A DNA stretch of 64,000 nt from Microcoleus sp. bin48.metabat.b7b8b9.023 (GCF_013299185.1 NZ_JAAFKG010000028.1:28663-92662); one strand, 5' to 3'. Positions 17,248-25,753 are shown, numbered from the stretch's first letter. The notes: generated by a model from the sequence alone, not told the origin. Program-made: numbers and translations.

Positions 17248-18840
17248 ATGACTACCAAGCCAGCGGATGACCTCGCTAACCAATTTTTGGAAAAAGAAAA
17301 TCGCGAAAGACAACAAATCGCACTGTTATTAGATAATTATTTAGGAAAGGACGATCGCATTTTCGTCCAAAAAACCCAGATGGGAAACAGCGAAGCCTAC
17401 ATCGGTTCAGTCACCCTAGAATGGTTGGACTCCCGCGTCCGCTTCGCCTCGCAAATGCCGCTTTTCCGGCAAAAGTTCGACCTCCAAACTAACAACATCG
17501 TCCGCGACGACGAAACCATTGACGAAATTATCCAGCGCCCCTTAGATTGGTCGCGCCAAGCAGCCCTCACTCAATATTTAGCAGCCAGAAAATCCCACAA
17601 ATTCCCCGCAGTTTTAGTAGTTGTCAGTCCCCCGTGGGTAGACAATCCTCACGCCCAAGAATGGGATGAAAACGGCGTCGCGACTAAATCCGCGGCTGAA
17701 TTCATATCCTTTGATAAAAATGGGAATTTAGGGCTGTTGGATGTCTCTCAAAAAGTCTCGATTTTTGCCTTAGACGGTCAGCACCGGCTGATGGGAGTTC
17801 AAGGTTTAATGAGTTTAATTAAAACCGGAATTCTGCAAAGATACAACAAAAACAAAAAACCTGTCGGCGATGCAATTACTCTCGAAGATTTAGCCCAAGA
17901 GTATCAAATTGACCCCGAAACAGTGTATAAATTAGCTCACGAAAAAATCGGAATTGAGTTTGTCCCGGCGGCTGTGGCGGGGGAAACCCGACAGCAAGCA
18001 CAGCGGCGAGTGCGATCGATCTTTGTGCACGTTAACCTGATGGCGGTAACTCTGAGTCAGGGACAGCTAGCATTATTGAACGAAGATAATGGATTTGCCA
18101 TCTGCGCCCGCAAAATTGCCGTCACCCATCCCTTATTAAAAGAACAAGATGATAGAAACCCCCGCGTTAATTGGGATAGTGCGACAGTCGCAGCCAAATC
18201 AACTGTGTTAACCACATTGCAAGCGCTGCAAGATATGGCCGGGCGGTATTTAGAACACAAATTCCCGCATTGGAAGCCGGAAAGAAAAGGTTTAATTCCC
18301 ATGCGTCCGGAAGATGAAGAACTGAAAGAGGGAATAGAAGAGTTTCATAAATTGTTCGATCATTTAGCAACTTTGCCCAGCTATCAAAGAATTGAAAGCA
18401 GCGAAGAAACAGCAGAATTGCGCCGATTTAGTTTTGAGAAGCCTGGTGGCGAGGGCAATATTTTGTTTCGTCCAGTCGGTCAAATTGCTTTAGCTAATGC
18501 TTTGGGAATTCTAGTATTTAGAAAGAAATTGTCGCTGACATCTGTTTTCGACAAACTCCGCAGGTATGATGTGGATGAAGGATTTAGCTACATGGAGAAT
18601 CCTGAGTCTGCGTGGTACGGGATTTTGTACGATCCGAATAAAAAGCGAATGCTAGTTTCTGGAAGGGATTTAGCCACGAAGTTAATTGTATATTTGGTTG
18701 CGGGAATTGAGGACGATATGGATCGGGCTCATTTGCGGCAAGCGGTGGCCCAAGCGAGGACTTTTGAGGATAAAGCTGTTAGTTTTAATAGCAGGTTTGT
18801 GCATCCAAAAGAGGTGGGATTGCCGCCCGTGCTGAGCTAA
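17248..18840 (+). CDS. DGQHR-domain protein, copy 2 (long form)
   Basis: This 530-residue protein has the motif ALDGQHRLMGVQGL with DGQHR at residues 176-180. It is the longest of three DGQHR proteins here, and its flanking regions (about 1-170 and 300-530) do not resemble DndB closely. The region RSIFVHVNLMAVTLSQGQLALL corresponds to the post-motif segment of the family. Such long forms occur as dnd-associated DGQHR proteins. Divergent from dndB with a 190-base AT-rich gap. Function unknown; regulatory or DNA-binding is inferred. Confidence 0.82.
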   Translation: MTTKPADDLANQFLEKENRERQQIALLLDNYLGKDDRIFVQKTQMGNSEAYIGSVTLEWLDSRVRFASQMPLFRQKFDLQTNNIVRDDETIDEIIQRPLDWSRQAALTQYLAARKSHKFPAVLVVVSPPWVDNPHAQEWDENGVATKSAAEFISFDKNGNLGLLDVSQKVSIFALDGQHRLMGVQGLMSLIKTGILQRYNKNKKPVGDAITLEDLAQEYQIDPETVYKLAHEKIGIEFVPAAVAGETRQQAQRRVRSIFVHVNLMAVTLSQGQLALLNEDNGFAICARKIAVTHPLLKEQDDRNPRVNWDSATVAAKSTVLTTLQALQDMAGRYLEHKFPHWKPERKGLIPMRPEDEELKEGIEEFHKLFDHLATLPSYQRIESSEETAELRRFSFEKPGGEGNILFRPVGQIALANALGILVFRKKLSLTSVFDKLRRYDVDEGFSYMENPESAWYGILYDPNKKRMLVSGRDLATKLIVYLVAGIEDDMDRAHLRQAVAQARTFEDKAVSFNSRFVHPKEVGLPPVLS

Positions 18841-18896
18841 ATTATGATAATCGGTAGTTCAGGTGTCAATACCACGCCAAAGTTCTGCATACTAAT

Positions 18897-19913
18897 TCAT
18901 TGTAACAAAATTAGTTCCGCTGCTACGGGTAAATGATCGGATTCTGTTGCTTCTAAAACAGAACTCGATTTAGCACCCCAATGCTTTGAATGCCAAATAT
19001 AATCAATGCGGCAAACCGGATAAGTTAAGTGCAAGTTAATTCTTTTCGCAAAGAAACCGCGAGGCCAGGTAAAACCAAACCCAAACCCAGATTTTAGGAA
19101 AGCATCTTGCAAAACTTTCTGCACGCTGTAGTAGTCTTGAGATTCGTCTGTCATGTTAAAATCGCCCGCGACAATTACTGGCAAAGTTTCTTGCTGAATT
19201 CGCTCTACTAAATCTTGAATTTCGGGAAAGCGTTGTTTGTATTTGTAAACAGGAATTTTTAGAAAAGGCCATATTTTATAGATTTTAACCCACGGGCCGG
19301 TTGCTTGCATATTGTAAATGACTATCTCTTGCTGCTTGAAATTAACAATTGCCCGCTGCTGCGTTTCTGGATGATCGGCTAAGTGCAATATTTCGCTGGA
19401 TGAAATCGGATACTTACTGAGAATTCCTACAGGCGGAGTGTCTACTTGATAGGGATAGTTTGTTTTTAACACATTAAAAACTCTTTTCCTATGCGGGCGA
19501 ACAGTTTCTTGTAAAAATACAATATCCGGTTGTTCTCGCTCGATTAGTTTAACTAGAGTTGGCGACTTAGTTGTATACCAACCGACGTTATGCGATAATA
19601 TTTTGAGGCTGGGATGGGAATTGGCGATGCTTGTTGTTGATTCGGGGGAAAAGTATTTGAGATGCAGCCAGCTTAGGAGTAGAATGCAGGCAATTGATGA
19701 AATAATAGAGAACCAGCGGTTTTTGATAATTGAAAATGCTAGTATGGGTAAAAATAAAATTGGCAATAAAATTAAGGGACTGAAAGTGCCAATAAAAGCA
19801 ACAATCCACAGCCGATCCCAAAAGATTAGTCTGAGAATGAAGTAGCCGATAATGAAGGCTGAGTAGCTGTAAGCGAAAAAAATTACAGCTTGTTTGAAGT
19901 ATCTATGAATCAT
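18897..19913 (-). CDS. Endonuclease/exonuclease/phosphatase family protein, membrane-anchored
   Basis: This 338-residue protein has three N-terminal hydrophobic segments (about residues 8-30, 35-60, 65-85) followed by an EEP catalytic domain. Motifs are LSHNVGWY, FLQETVRP (metal-binding Glu), VAGDFNMTD (catalytic Asp/Asn), RIDYIWHS and ESDHLPVAAEL (final Asp-His). Substrate could be nucleic acid or phospho-ester. It lies 14 bases after the dnd-associated protein 4 gene in the same direction, so it may belong to that operon or be a host gene next to it. Confidence 0.85.
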   Translation of the reverse strand: MIHRYFKQAVIFFAYSYSAFIIGYFILRLIFWDRLWIVAFIGTFSPLILLPILFLPILAFSIIKNRWFSIISSIACILLLSWLHLKYFSPESTTSIANSHPSLKILSHNVGWYTTKSPTLVKLIEREQPDIVFLQETVRPHRKRVFNVLKTNYPYQVDTPPVGILSKYPISSSEILHLADHPETQQRAIVNFKQQEIVIYNMQATGPWVKIYKIWPFLKIPVYKYKQRFPEIQDLVERIQQETLPVIVAGDFNMTDESQDYYSVQKVLQDAFLKSGFGFGFTWPRGFFAKRINLHLTYPVCRIDYIWHSKHWGAKSSSVLEATESDHLPVAAELILLQ

Positions 19914-19926
19914 AATTATAGTTAAT

Positions 19927-20397
19927 TCAGAATAAGAACTTGCTTAAATCGAATTCTTCATTTGACCGATGTTTATTGTCCCTTTCAGAAATTAAGAACA
20001 ACAAAAGGCGATCGGTATAATCGGCGGCACCCCGAAATTCTTCTCGCAAAATTTCCAAGCCACCGTTAGCATATTCTTCAAAAATTTGCAAGCGTTCTGC
20101 CTCTGATTTTTCGTCGAGATGGGAGAGAATTTGCGGATTTTTGGTTTCGCCGATCGCAATTAGCTTAATTGCCATATCGTAGCCCCTCGATACAAAAATA
20201 TCAACATCGATTGAACCGGGTTCGCGTTTGGAAATTTCCCCTAAGGGCGATCGTTTTTTCCGCTTATTTCCTAAGGAGGCGGCGAAGGCGATGACATCGG
20301 CGTAAGTCTGGAAAGGCCCGGTTTTGTTGTCGGATAAAGTTAAGGATTTAACTAAATCGGCTTTGTCTTTAGCAATTCTAATTCTGTTGGCAGCCAT
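19927..20397 (-). CDS. Dnd system-associated protein 4
   Basis: About 156 residues from the ATG at 20397. A longer frame starting at a TTG (20424) reads into the heptad array and is rejected. Features are RIRIAKDKADLVKSL, TYADVIAFAASLGNKRKKR, a central ISKREPGSIDVDIF, and a C-terminal AEEYANGGLEILRE-like segment. This pattern matches the small family known as dnd system-associated protein 4, which co-occurs with dnd genes; its biochemical role is unknown. Location inside this dnd island supports the call. Confidence 0.8.
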   Translation of the reverse strand: MAANRIRIAKDKADLVKSLTLSDNKTGPFQTYADVIAFAASLGNKRKKRSPLGEISKREPGSIDVDIFVSRGYDMAIKLIAIGETKNPQILSHLDEKSEAERLQIFEEYANGGLEILREEFRGAADYTDRLLLFLISERDNKHRSNEEFDLSKFLF

Positions 20398-20413
20398 TTG
20401 GTAATTGGAATTG

Positions 20414-20476
20414 GTAACTGTCAACTGTCAATTGTCAACTGTCAACTGTCAACTGTCAACTGTCAACTGTCAACTG
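20414..20476. repeat. CAACTGT heptad array (STRR-type)
   Basis: About nine tandem 7-base units (CAACTGT, one CAATTGT) fill the whole gap between the MazG-like stop (20478) and the start of dnd-associated protein 4. Such short tandemly repeated repetitive sequences are known in filamentous cyanobacteria. The array sits directly upstream of a start codon, so copy number could affect translation of the downstream gene. Confidence 0.95.
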
Positions 20477-20477
20477 T

Positions 20478-20798
20478 TTAGAATGTCCGCAACAGCATGA
20501 TTTTTTGTGCAAAACCGCCCCTGTTTTCCCGGCGCTTGGCTTGTGCGTTTAAAATGCGATCGCCCGAAATGCCATAACTCAGCATCAGCGCATCTATCAC
20601 CTCATACAAATCAGCCAATTCAGCCACCAACTCGTCCCCGTAAGCCTCCGCCACTTCCCCAGCTTCCTCAATCAATTTCTGTCGCAAAGCTTGACAGTAT
20701 TCGGCATCTGACAAAACAGCAGTTTCGCATTCATTCCCGCTTTCGCGAATAATGTCAGGAATGCGATCGCGCACCAACTTATAATACTTTTTTTCCAT
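20478..20798 (-). CDS. MazG-like nucleoside triphosphate pyrophosphohydrolase
   Basis: This 106-residue all-alpha NTP pyrophosphohydrolase starts YYKLVRDRIPDIIRE and carries the metal-binding helices KLIEEAGEVAEA (ExxE) and ELADLYEVIDAL (ExxD). Proteins of this pattern are often mislabelled phosphoribosyl-ATP pyrophosphohydrolase, but they lack histidine-pathway context here. Only 12 bases after a Uma2 gene, it is probably co-transcribed with the SMC-like ATPase and Uma2 genes. MazG-like enzymes occur in several phage-defence loci, so a nucleotide-depleting role is possible but unproven. Confidence 0.85.
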   Translation of the reverse strand: MEKKYYKLVRDRIPDIIRESGNECETAVLSDAEYCQALRQKLIEEAGEVAEAYGDELVAELADLYEVIDALMLSYGISGDRILNAQAKRRENRGGFAQKIMLLRTF

Positions 20799-20810
20799 AT
20801 CAAACTTCCT

Positions 20811-21467
20811 TCAACCTTGACTAAAATTTTGAATCAACCAGCGATTAATTTCTCCATCATCTTGAGTTTGACTTTGATTCAAAGCTTCCTCAACTAACGC
20901 GATTTCTAGCCCAGGTAAAACCCGCGACTGTTGAATTCGGCCACTACCTCCGCCATTAATCGCAAAGGCAAAAACTTCCCGCGTGTTTGCACGTTCAACC
21001 CAATATTCGCTAATTCCTGCGTCTTCATAAAGCAACCGCTTGTTACCCAAATCATCACTAAAAGAAGATGCGCCAATTTCTATTACCAAATTAGGCGGAT
21101 CGTATTCATTCAAATTAACAGGTGAATTGCTGTCATTAGGAGGAACCCTCAAATCCGAACCGATGTAGTAAGCTAGATCGGGTTGAAACTCACGAATACC
21201 TGTTTTGCGGAAACTGGCATTAGCAAATTGAACTACTCGGATATTTCTAAATGCAGCAAACAGAATAACTACATACGGGATAATTGAATTGTGACGCCCG
21301 TGCAATGGCCCGACTGGTGATATTTCTACCCTCACGTATTGTTCGTAATAATAAAATTTGCCTTTTTCCCACGTTGAGTCATCAGCAAACGCCAGAAACT
21401 CTTCCCAAGTTGCTTTTGTCCAAATATCCGTTTCCAAAACCTGTGTAATTGCCGAACTAGAAGCCAT
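20811..21467 (-). CDS. Uma2 family endonuclease-fold protein
   Basis: 218 residues of the Uma2 (DUF820) family, a PD-(D/E)XK-fold group expanded in cyanobacteria. It has FQPDLAYYIG, LVIEIGASS and YWVERANTREV in the expected order, giving the Asp and Glu positions of the fold. Its ATG overlaps the last 11 bases of the upstream SMC-like ATPase gene, which implies translational coupling, unusual for a Uma2 gene. Biological role of Uma2 proteins is largely unknown. Confidence 0.85.
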   Translation of the reverse strand: MASSSAITQVLETDIWTKATWEEFLAFADDSTWEKGKFYYYEQYVRVEISPVGPLHGRHNSIIPYVVILFAAFRNIRVVQFANASFRKTGIREFQPDLAYYIGSDLRVPPNDSNSPVNLNEYDPPNLVIEIGASSFSDDLGNKRLLYEDAGISEYWVERANTREVFAFAINGGGSGRIQQSRVLPGLEIALVEEALNQSQTQDDGEINRWLIQNFSQG

Positions 21468-23523
21468 AATCTACCTCTACAATTTTTGTATATTCAAATT
21501 CGTCGGGACTGCGCTTAACTAAAGCATAGCGCGTCCCTCCCAGGTAGATCGAATCTTCTTGACAATCAGCTTTAGGAGAATTGTACTCCAGCACGTATTC
21601 CTTACCGATCGCACTTTCCATCTCTTGGGCTACTTCTCCGCGCCACTGAGTTTTTGTTACCAAAACTATGAGTTGATTTGCTAACTTTGGCAGTTTATTC
21701 GCAATTTGTTTGCGATAAATTTCGTCTAAACTGCCAAAGGGAGAATCCATGACAATGGGAAACGTACTGCTATCCGGGCCCATCAAAGTATTTTTTTGAC
21801 TCCACTCGCGCACGCCCTCAATAATCCCGCCGATAAACGACAAGCTGAGGATTTGATTTTCTCCGGTAGAAGCGGCGACTAGAGATTCTTTTCCTGAGGT
21901 GTTTTCTACTAGGGTTAGTTCGTATTTATCGCTCAATTTGGGGATGTAAGGAGTAAAAGAAATTTGACTGAAAATATCTTGCACTCGCTTTTCTAAATGA
22001 GAACAAAACTGTTTTTCTAAACGCGATCGCACTTCTGTCAGGCGATCGATCGCATCCTGAGACGCAGCAATCCGGCGCTGGGCCAACACTTGCTTTTCCT
22101 CATTCAGTTGCTGCTTGTCGATTTGCTTGTCCAAAGCCACTATCTGGGCAGTCAAACTCTCAATCTGCTGCTGGTTAGAGCCTGTTTCTCGGTGCAAATC
22201 GCCAATTTTTGCCTCAATCTCATCCAAGCGCTTTTGCAAGCGGCTGACATCGCCGTTAGGGAAGTTTTTTAGCTTGGTGTGAATGTCGTCTAACTGGCTT
22301 TCCACGCGAGAAAGTTCGGATCTACCGCGACTGATATTGCTTTGTTGGCGATCGATTTCGTCCCAAAAATCAGCTATTTGGCGATCGATCTCATTTATGC
22401 GATCGCTAATTCGGATCGTAGTTTCTTCCACATCCCCAGCACCGGCTTTATTCATCCAACCCGTGACATTTTTGCAAGCTTCTGAACCCTCCACCAATTG
22501 GGCACCGCAGATACACCGCTGCTGTACTAATAACTGTTCCAAAAATGGCCGTTGAATCCCCGAAAGCAACTCGCCTTTTTCCCGCAAATCAGCGATCAGC
22601 GTTTCAAATTCAGCCGCCACATCCGACATAAATATCGTATAACCGCGCACAGAGATTTCTCTTTTTATAGCATCTAAATGGGTAGCATTTTGTTGTTTAA
22701 GCAAAGTTTGCTGCATTTCTAATTCATTCCGCAATTTTTGCAACTCAGCAGAACCACTGAGTTCCAGCAAACTAGCATTTACTACTTTTTTTAATTCACC
22801 TTGGTTGGTCAATTCTTTCTCAACTTCTACTTGCTTTTGTAAAAGTTTATCTTTTTCTTCTTGAAGCTTTTGCTTTTCTTTTAAAAGTTTCTTGATTTCG
22901 GAACCGCCAATCGTTTTTAAATCATTTTCTAGAGACTTTTTGGCTTCTCCCAAATGTCGGATAGATCGACTCAATACCTCTACTCCCAGCAATTCCTTTG
23001 TAGCTTCAGCAATTTCTTCTTTCTTGTCGTGACGGACAATTTGCTCGATTCGTTCTCCATCAAAAAAGAAATATTGATGCAGACTTTCCGGCAAAATCCG
23101 CCCGATAATATCGTCTGGATGCTGCGCCGACGGCATCCAGCGCCCGTCATCTTTTGATATTTGCAAGAATAATTCGTTCTTGCCATGTTCTACATTATTT
23201 TCACCTTTATAAACGCGGCAAGCACGTCTTACTTTATAGTGACTTGTGTCATGTTCAAAAATAATCTCTACCCAACAATCTACTTTTTTGCCAGATTTGG
23301 CTTCCGCAAGGGCGCGTTTATTGACTAATTGTTCTCCCACCGCAAAAGCTGCGCTGAATTTTTCATACAGCACCCAAGTAAAGCCGTTCATTAAAGCTGT
23401 TTTTCCGGCGCCGTTATTGCCATGAATTACCGTGATGTTTTGTTCGCCCCAAGCTAGCTTGATTTCGGGAGTTTGGCCGTAAAATTGCCGAAAATTGCAC
23501 AGAACAATTGACATTAATTTCAT
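21457..23523 (-). CDS. SMC/Rad50-type ATPase, DndD-like (second copy in island)
   Basis: This 688-residue ATPase has Walker A HGNNGAGKTALMNG (core 35-42), a YFFFDGERIEQIVRH block typical of DndD-like AAA ATPases, and coiled coils at about 190-290 and 370-500. A CICGAQL (CxC) motif near residue 345 lies at the centre like a degenerate Rad50 hook. The signature is STGENQILSLSFIGG and Walker B is FPIVMDSPFGSLDE. It is distinct from dndD at 9766 (different motifs and length). Its ATG overlaps the stop of the small upstream gene by 4 bases (ATGA), and its end overlaps Uma2 by 11 bases. It is a likely ATP-driven part of a Dnd-linked restriction or DNA-processing module; this is inference. Confidence 0.85.
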   Translation of the reverse strand: MKLMSIVLCNFRQFYGQTPEIKLAWGEQNITVIHGNNGAGKTALMNGFTWVLYEKFSAAFAVGEQLVNKRALAEAKSGKKVDCWVEIIFEHDTSHYKVRRACRVYKGENNVEHGKNELFLQISKDDGRWMPSAQHPDDIIGRILPESLHQYFFFDGERIEQIVRHDKKEEIAEATKELLGVEVLSRSIRHLGEAKKSLENDLKTIGGSEIKKLLKEKQKLQEEKDKLLQKQVEVEKELTNQGELKKVVNASLLELSGSAELQKLRNELEMQQTLLKQQNATHLDAIKREISVRGYTIFMSDVAAEFETLIADLREKGELLSGIQRPFLEQLLVQQRCICGAQLVEGSEACKNVTGWMNKAGAGDVEETTIRISDRINEIDRQIADFWDEIDRQQSNISRGRSELSRVESQLDDIHTKLKNFPNGDVSRLQKRLDEIEAKIGDLHRETGSNQQQIESLTAQIVALDKQIDKQQLNEEKQVLAQRRIAASQDAIDRLTEVRSRLEKQFCSHLEKRVQDIFSQISFTPYIPKLSDKYELTLVENTSGKESLVAASTGENQILSLSFIGGIIEGVREWSQKNTLMGPDSSTFPIVMDSPFGSLDEIYRKQIANKLPKLANQLIVLVTKTQWRGEVAQEMESAIGKEYVLEYNSPKADCQEDSIYLGGTRYALVKRSPDEFEYTKIVEVDYGF

Positions 23524-23783
23524 AGAACCGCTTCCTTAATTATTTTCAAAATGTCATCGCTAATATAGCGGGGAACTCTCATATATAGTTTATCTTTTTC
23601 CAGTTCCAATACGCGCTCGATAATTTGTCTGACTTCCGGCGGCGCGGTGGTAATTGGTTGCTGTACGTCGCTCAAGTCTTTGTCAGTATGATAGCTGGAA
23701 CGCTTTTCTGCTAAAATAGCGATCGGTACGGGTGCGATCGCACTATCTCCATATCTAAAAGCCCTAACCAGATTTTCAGTCAT
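23520..23783 (-). CDS. Small unknown partner of the SMC-like ATPase
   Basis: About 87 residues from the ATG at 23783 (TENLVRAFRYGDSAIAPVP...). The open frame extends 37 codons upstream, but that part is Leu-His-Pro repeats produced by the GGATGTAAC tandem repeats and is not credible protein. No known domain; the sequence is charged and helical at the C-terminus (EVRQIIERVLELEKDKLY). The 4-base ATGA overlap with the ATPase gene indicates coupled expression and probably a functional partner. Confidence 0.65.
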   Translation of the reverse strand: MTENLVRAFRYGDSAIAPVPIAILAEKRSSYHTDKDLSDVQQPITTAPPEVRQIIERVLELEKDKLYMRVPRYISDDILKIIKEAVL

Positions 23784-23784
23784 A

Positions 23785-23940
23785 AGTAGAAGAAGGAAGT
23801 TCGGCAACGGATTCTGTAACGGATGTAACGGATGTAACGGATGTAACGGATTCAGTCCGATGGAAGAAGGAAGTTGGGCAACGGATTCGCTCAACCGATG
23901 TAACGGATGTAACGGATTCAGTCCGATGGAAGAAGGCTAT
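23785..23940. repeat. Tandem GGATGTAAC repeats within a duplicated ~85-base unit
   Basis: A unit of the form GAAGAAGGAAGTTCGGCAAC ... GTAACGGATTCAGTCCGATG occurs twice in tandem (about 23790 and 23873), with two to four internal 9-mers GGATGTAAC. The motif GGAAGTTCGGCAACG is also found twice inside egtB (38159, 38216), so this is a dispersed family. Confidence 0.88.
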
Positions 23941-24084
23941 AAGGCCAGGCTAGGGGGTAAAAATAAGGAAGAAGGAATAAGGCTTATGGCAGCTTGCTTT
24001 TGAGTCATCTTTATTGGATATTTAATTAAGTTAACTTAGTTGTTTTGTTGCCAAAATCAAAACATTCAGAGTGACGCGTGGGGT

Positions 24085-24205
24085 GAGAAACCGGGTTTCT
24101 ACGAGTTTTGCTGTCGTGTCACGAGAAATCTGCAAAGAAACCCGGTTTCTACGATTTTGACGAGAAACGAGAAATTTAGGAAAAAAGCAGGTTTCTGAGG
24201 TCTGT
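24085..24205. repeat. GAAACCGGGTTTCT palindromic repeats
   Basis: Three imperfect copies of a GAAACC(C/G)GGTTTCT palindrome with GACGAGAAA spacers. The same family is duplicated at 30221-30391. The remaining gap sequence 23941-24287 shows nothing else that I can identify. Confidence 0.85.
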
Positions 24206-24287
24206 GCGTGCCACCAAACTAAACTAACTGGTCAAACTGCGATCGAATAATTATATCTTTTTAAGATAAACCGAACCTGAATAAATG

Positions 24288-25703
24288 TCAAATATCCAAC
24301 AATCCGTAACGTTTTTGAATTTGCACCAATTTGACCCTAGCTTCCCCAGCATTGTCAGCTAAATCGGCAAATTCCAGGAAGCGCTTTAACTCTTTTCGCA
24401 GCAAGTTACGCTCGACTTCTAAACTTTTTCGACCCAAATCTGGAGGCAAAACTATCATATCAAATAAAGTTGCCCTTTCTTTCCCTGGATGCGGCCGCAA
24501 GATTCGTCCCCGGCGCTGAACAAACTGGCGCGGATTGCTGCTGCTTGCTAAAATTACAGCATGGCGAATTGCTGGAATATCAACGCCTTCATCCAAACAG
24601 CGAATCGCGACTAAACCTTGCAATTCTCCACTCTCAAATTGTTGGCGCAATCTTTCTCTTTCTGCTAAGGGAGTCGCCGCCGTATAGGTGTTAATCCGAT
24701 AACCTAATTCTGAACCTAATAATTTGGCGGTTTCTGTGAGTTGGCGGTGGTTGCTGCGGCGCGCACCTGCTTCGATCGCACCGTCGCCGCAGTAAAATAA
24801 TGTATGGGATGTGTCGAGACGGTGCATCATTAGTTCTCGCAACGCTGTTAATTTATTAGCCGCCGCCCCAATCAATCTAGCCCGCTGCATTAATAAGGTT
24901 GTTAAAGCATCATTTGGTTCTATTTTTTCCTCGCCCGACAGCGCCCAACCAATTTTTTTAGTTAAGTAGGAATATTTGCGGGTTTCGGATTCGGTCAATT
25001 CGACTAAAATCGGATAGTATAAATAATGTACTAATGCTTTTTGGCGGATGGCGTCGGCTAAGGTGAGTTCCGGCTGCAAAACTGGGCCGAAATAATCTAA
25101 GATAGCTTCAGTTCCCTGTTCGTCGAAGTGTCTTTCTGGAGTGGCGGAAAGGGCGAGGCGGAGTCCAATGTTGCGGGGTAAACTTTCTCCTAAACGAGGC
25201 GCGCCTAGGTTGTGTACTTCGTCTCCAATAATTAGGGTTTTTTCGGGGAAATACCGGATTTGCGATCGCAAGCTATCCAACATTAATGTAGCGTTAGTTG
25301 TGATGATTGTCAGAAATAGCCGTGAAGCGCAGCTATCCCCTAGGGAATCGCCAGATCGCACTTCATACAAACCAGAAGCCAGCTTTTTTTGCCAAGTGCG
25401 GGCGTTATCAAACGCTAAAATAGGTTTTAAACCAAATTTCTCCGATTCGCGCGCCCACTGATTCACCAGATGGCAGTACGGGCAAATTACGAGCAGGACT
25501 TGAAGGTTAATTTTATTGTATAATTCAGTGGCGATCGCCAGCGCAGTAATCGTCTTGCCGCTACCCGTCGCCATCTTCAGCGTACCGCGTCCCCGATTTG
25601 CAAACCAATTATCAACCGCCTGTTGCTGATACTGTCGCAATTGCAGCGATGGCGGCATCCTCGGGAACCCAAATTCCGAATGATTAAAGGTCGATCGATT
25701 CAC
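24288..25703 (-). CDS. Superfamily 2 helicase, DNA phosphorothioation-linked restriction type
   Basis: This 471-residue DEAD/DEAH-type helicase or translocase has RQYQQQAVDNWF, Walker A MATGSGKTITALAIA (residues 44-58), motif II IIGDEVHNLGAP (DEVH), motif III ALSATPERH, and the RecA2 motifs LVAIRCLDEGVDIP and FVQRRGRILRPHPGK. Single-chain helicases of this size and pattern are a family named as the DNA phosphorothioation system restriction enzyme because of tight linkage to dnd genes; I assign it by similarity plus context. The start is a GTG; ATG at 25658 is also possible. No nuclease domain is visible in the chain, so cleavage would need a partner such as the PD-(D/E)XK or Uma2 proteins nearby. 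Confidence 0.82.
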   Translation of the reverse strand: MNRSTFNHSEFGFPRMPPSLQLRQYQQQAVDNWFANRGRGTLKMATGSGKTITALAIATELYNKINLQVLLVICPYCHLVNQWARESEKFGLKPILAFDNARTWQKKLASGLYEVRSGDSLGDSCASRLFLTIITTNATLMLDSLRSQIRYFPEKTLIIGDEVHNLGAPRLGESLPRNIGLRLALSATPERHFDEQGTEAILDYFGPVLQPELTLADAIRQKALVHYLYYPILVELTESETRKYSYLTKKIGWALSGEEKIEPNDALTTLLMQRARLIGAAANKLTALRELMMHRLDTSHTLFYCGDGAIEAGARRSNHRQLTETAKLLGSELGYRINTYTAATPLAERERLRQQFESGELQGLVAIRCLDEGVDIPAIRHAVILASSSNPRQFVQRRGRILRPHPGKERATLFDMIVLPPDLGRKSLEVERNLLRKELKRFLEFADLADNAGEARVKLVQIQKRYGLLDI

Positions 25704-25753
25704 TGTAAAATGTAGTTAGATGCAAACTTCCCTGATTCAACTGTAACTCATTT

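Noticed and set aside
20414..20476. Heptad arrays (also 35634, 36423, 39164, 40597, 42532, 44254) as CRISPR arrays
   Set aside because: The period is 7 bases without unique spacers; no repeat of 24-40 bases with variable spacers and no cas genes are present in the window.
21457..23523. Second SMC-like ATPase as a true duplicate of dndD or as Rad50/SbcC
   Set aside because: It differs from dndD in motifs and is too short for SbcC, with no SbcD nuclease adjacent; kept as DndD-like only.
23784..23894. N-terminal extension of the small protein (Leu-His-Pro repeats)
   Set aside because: It is a translation of the 9-base tandem repeats; an ATG at 23783 begins the conserved-looking part.
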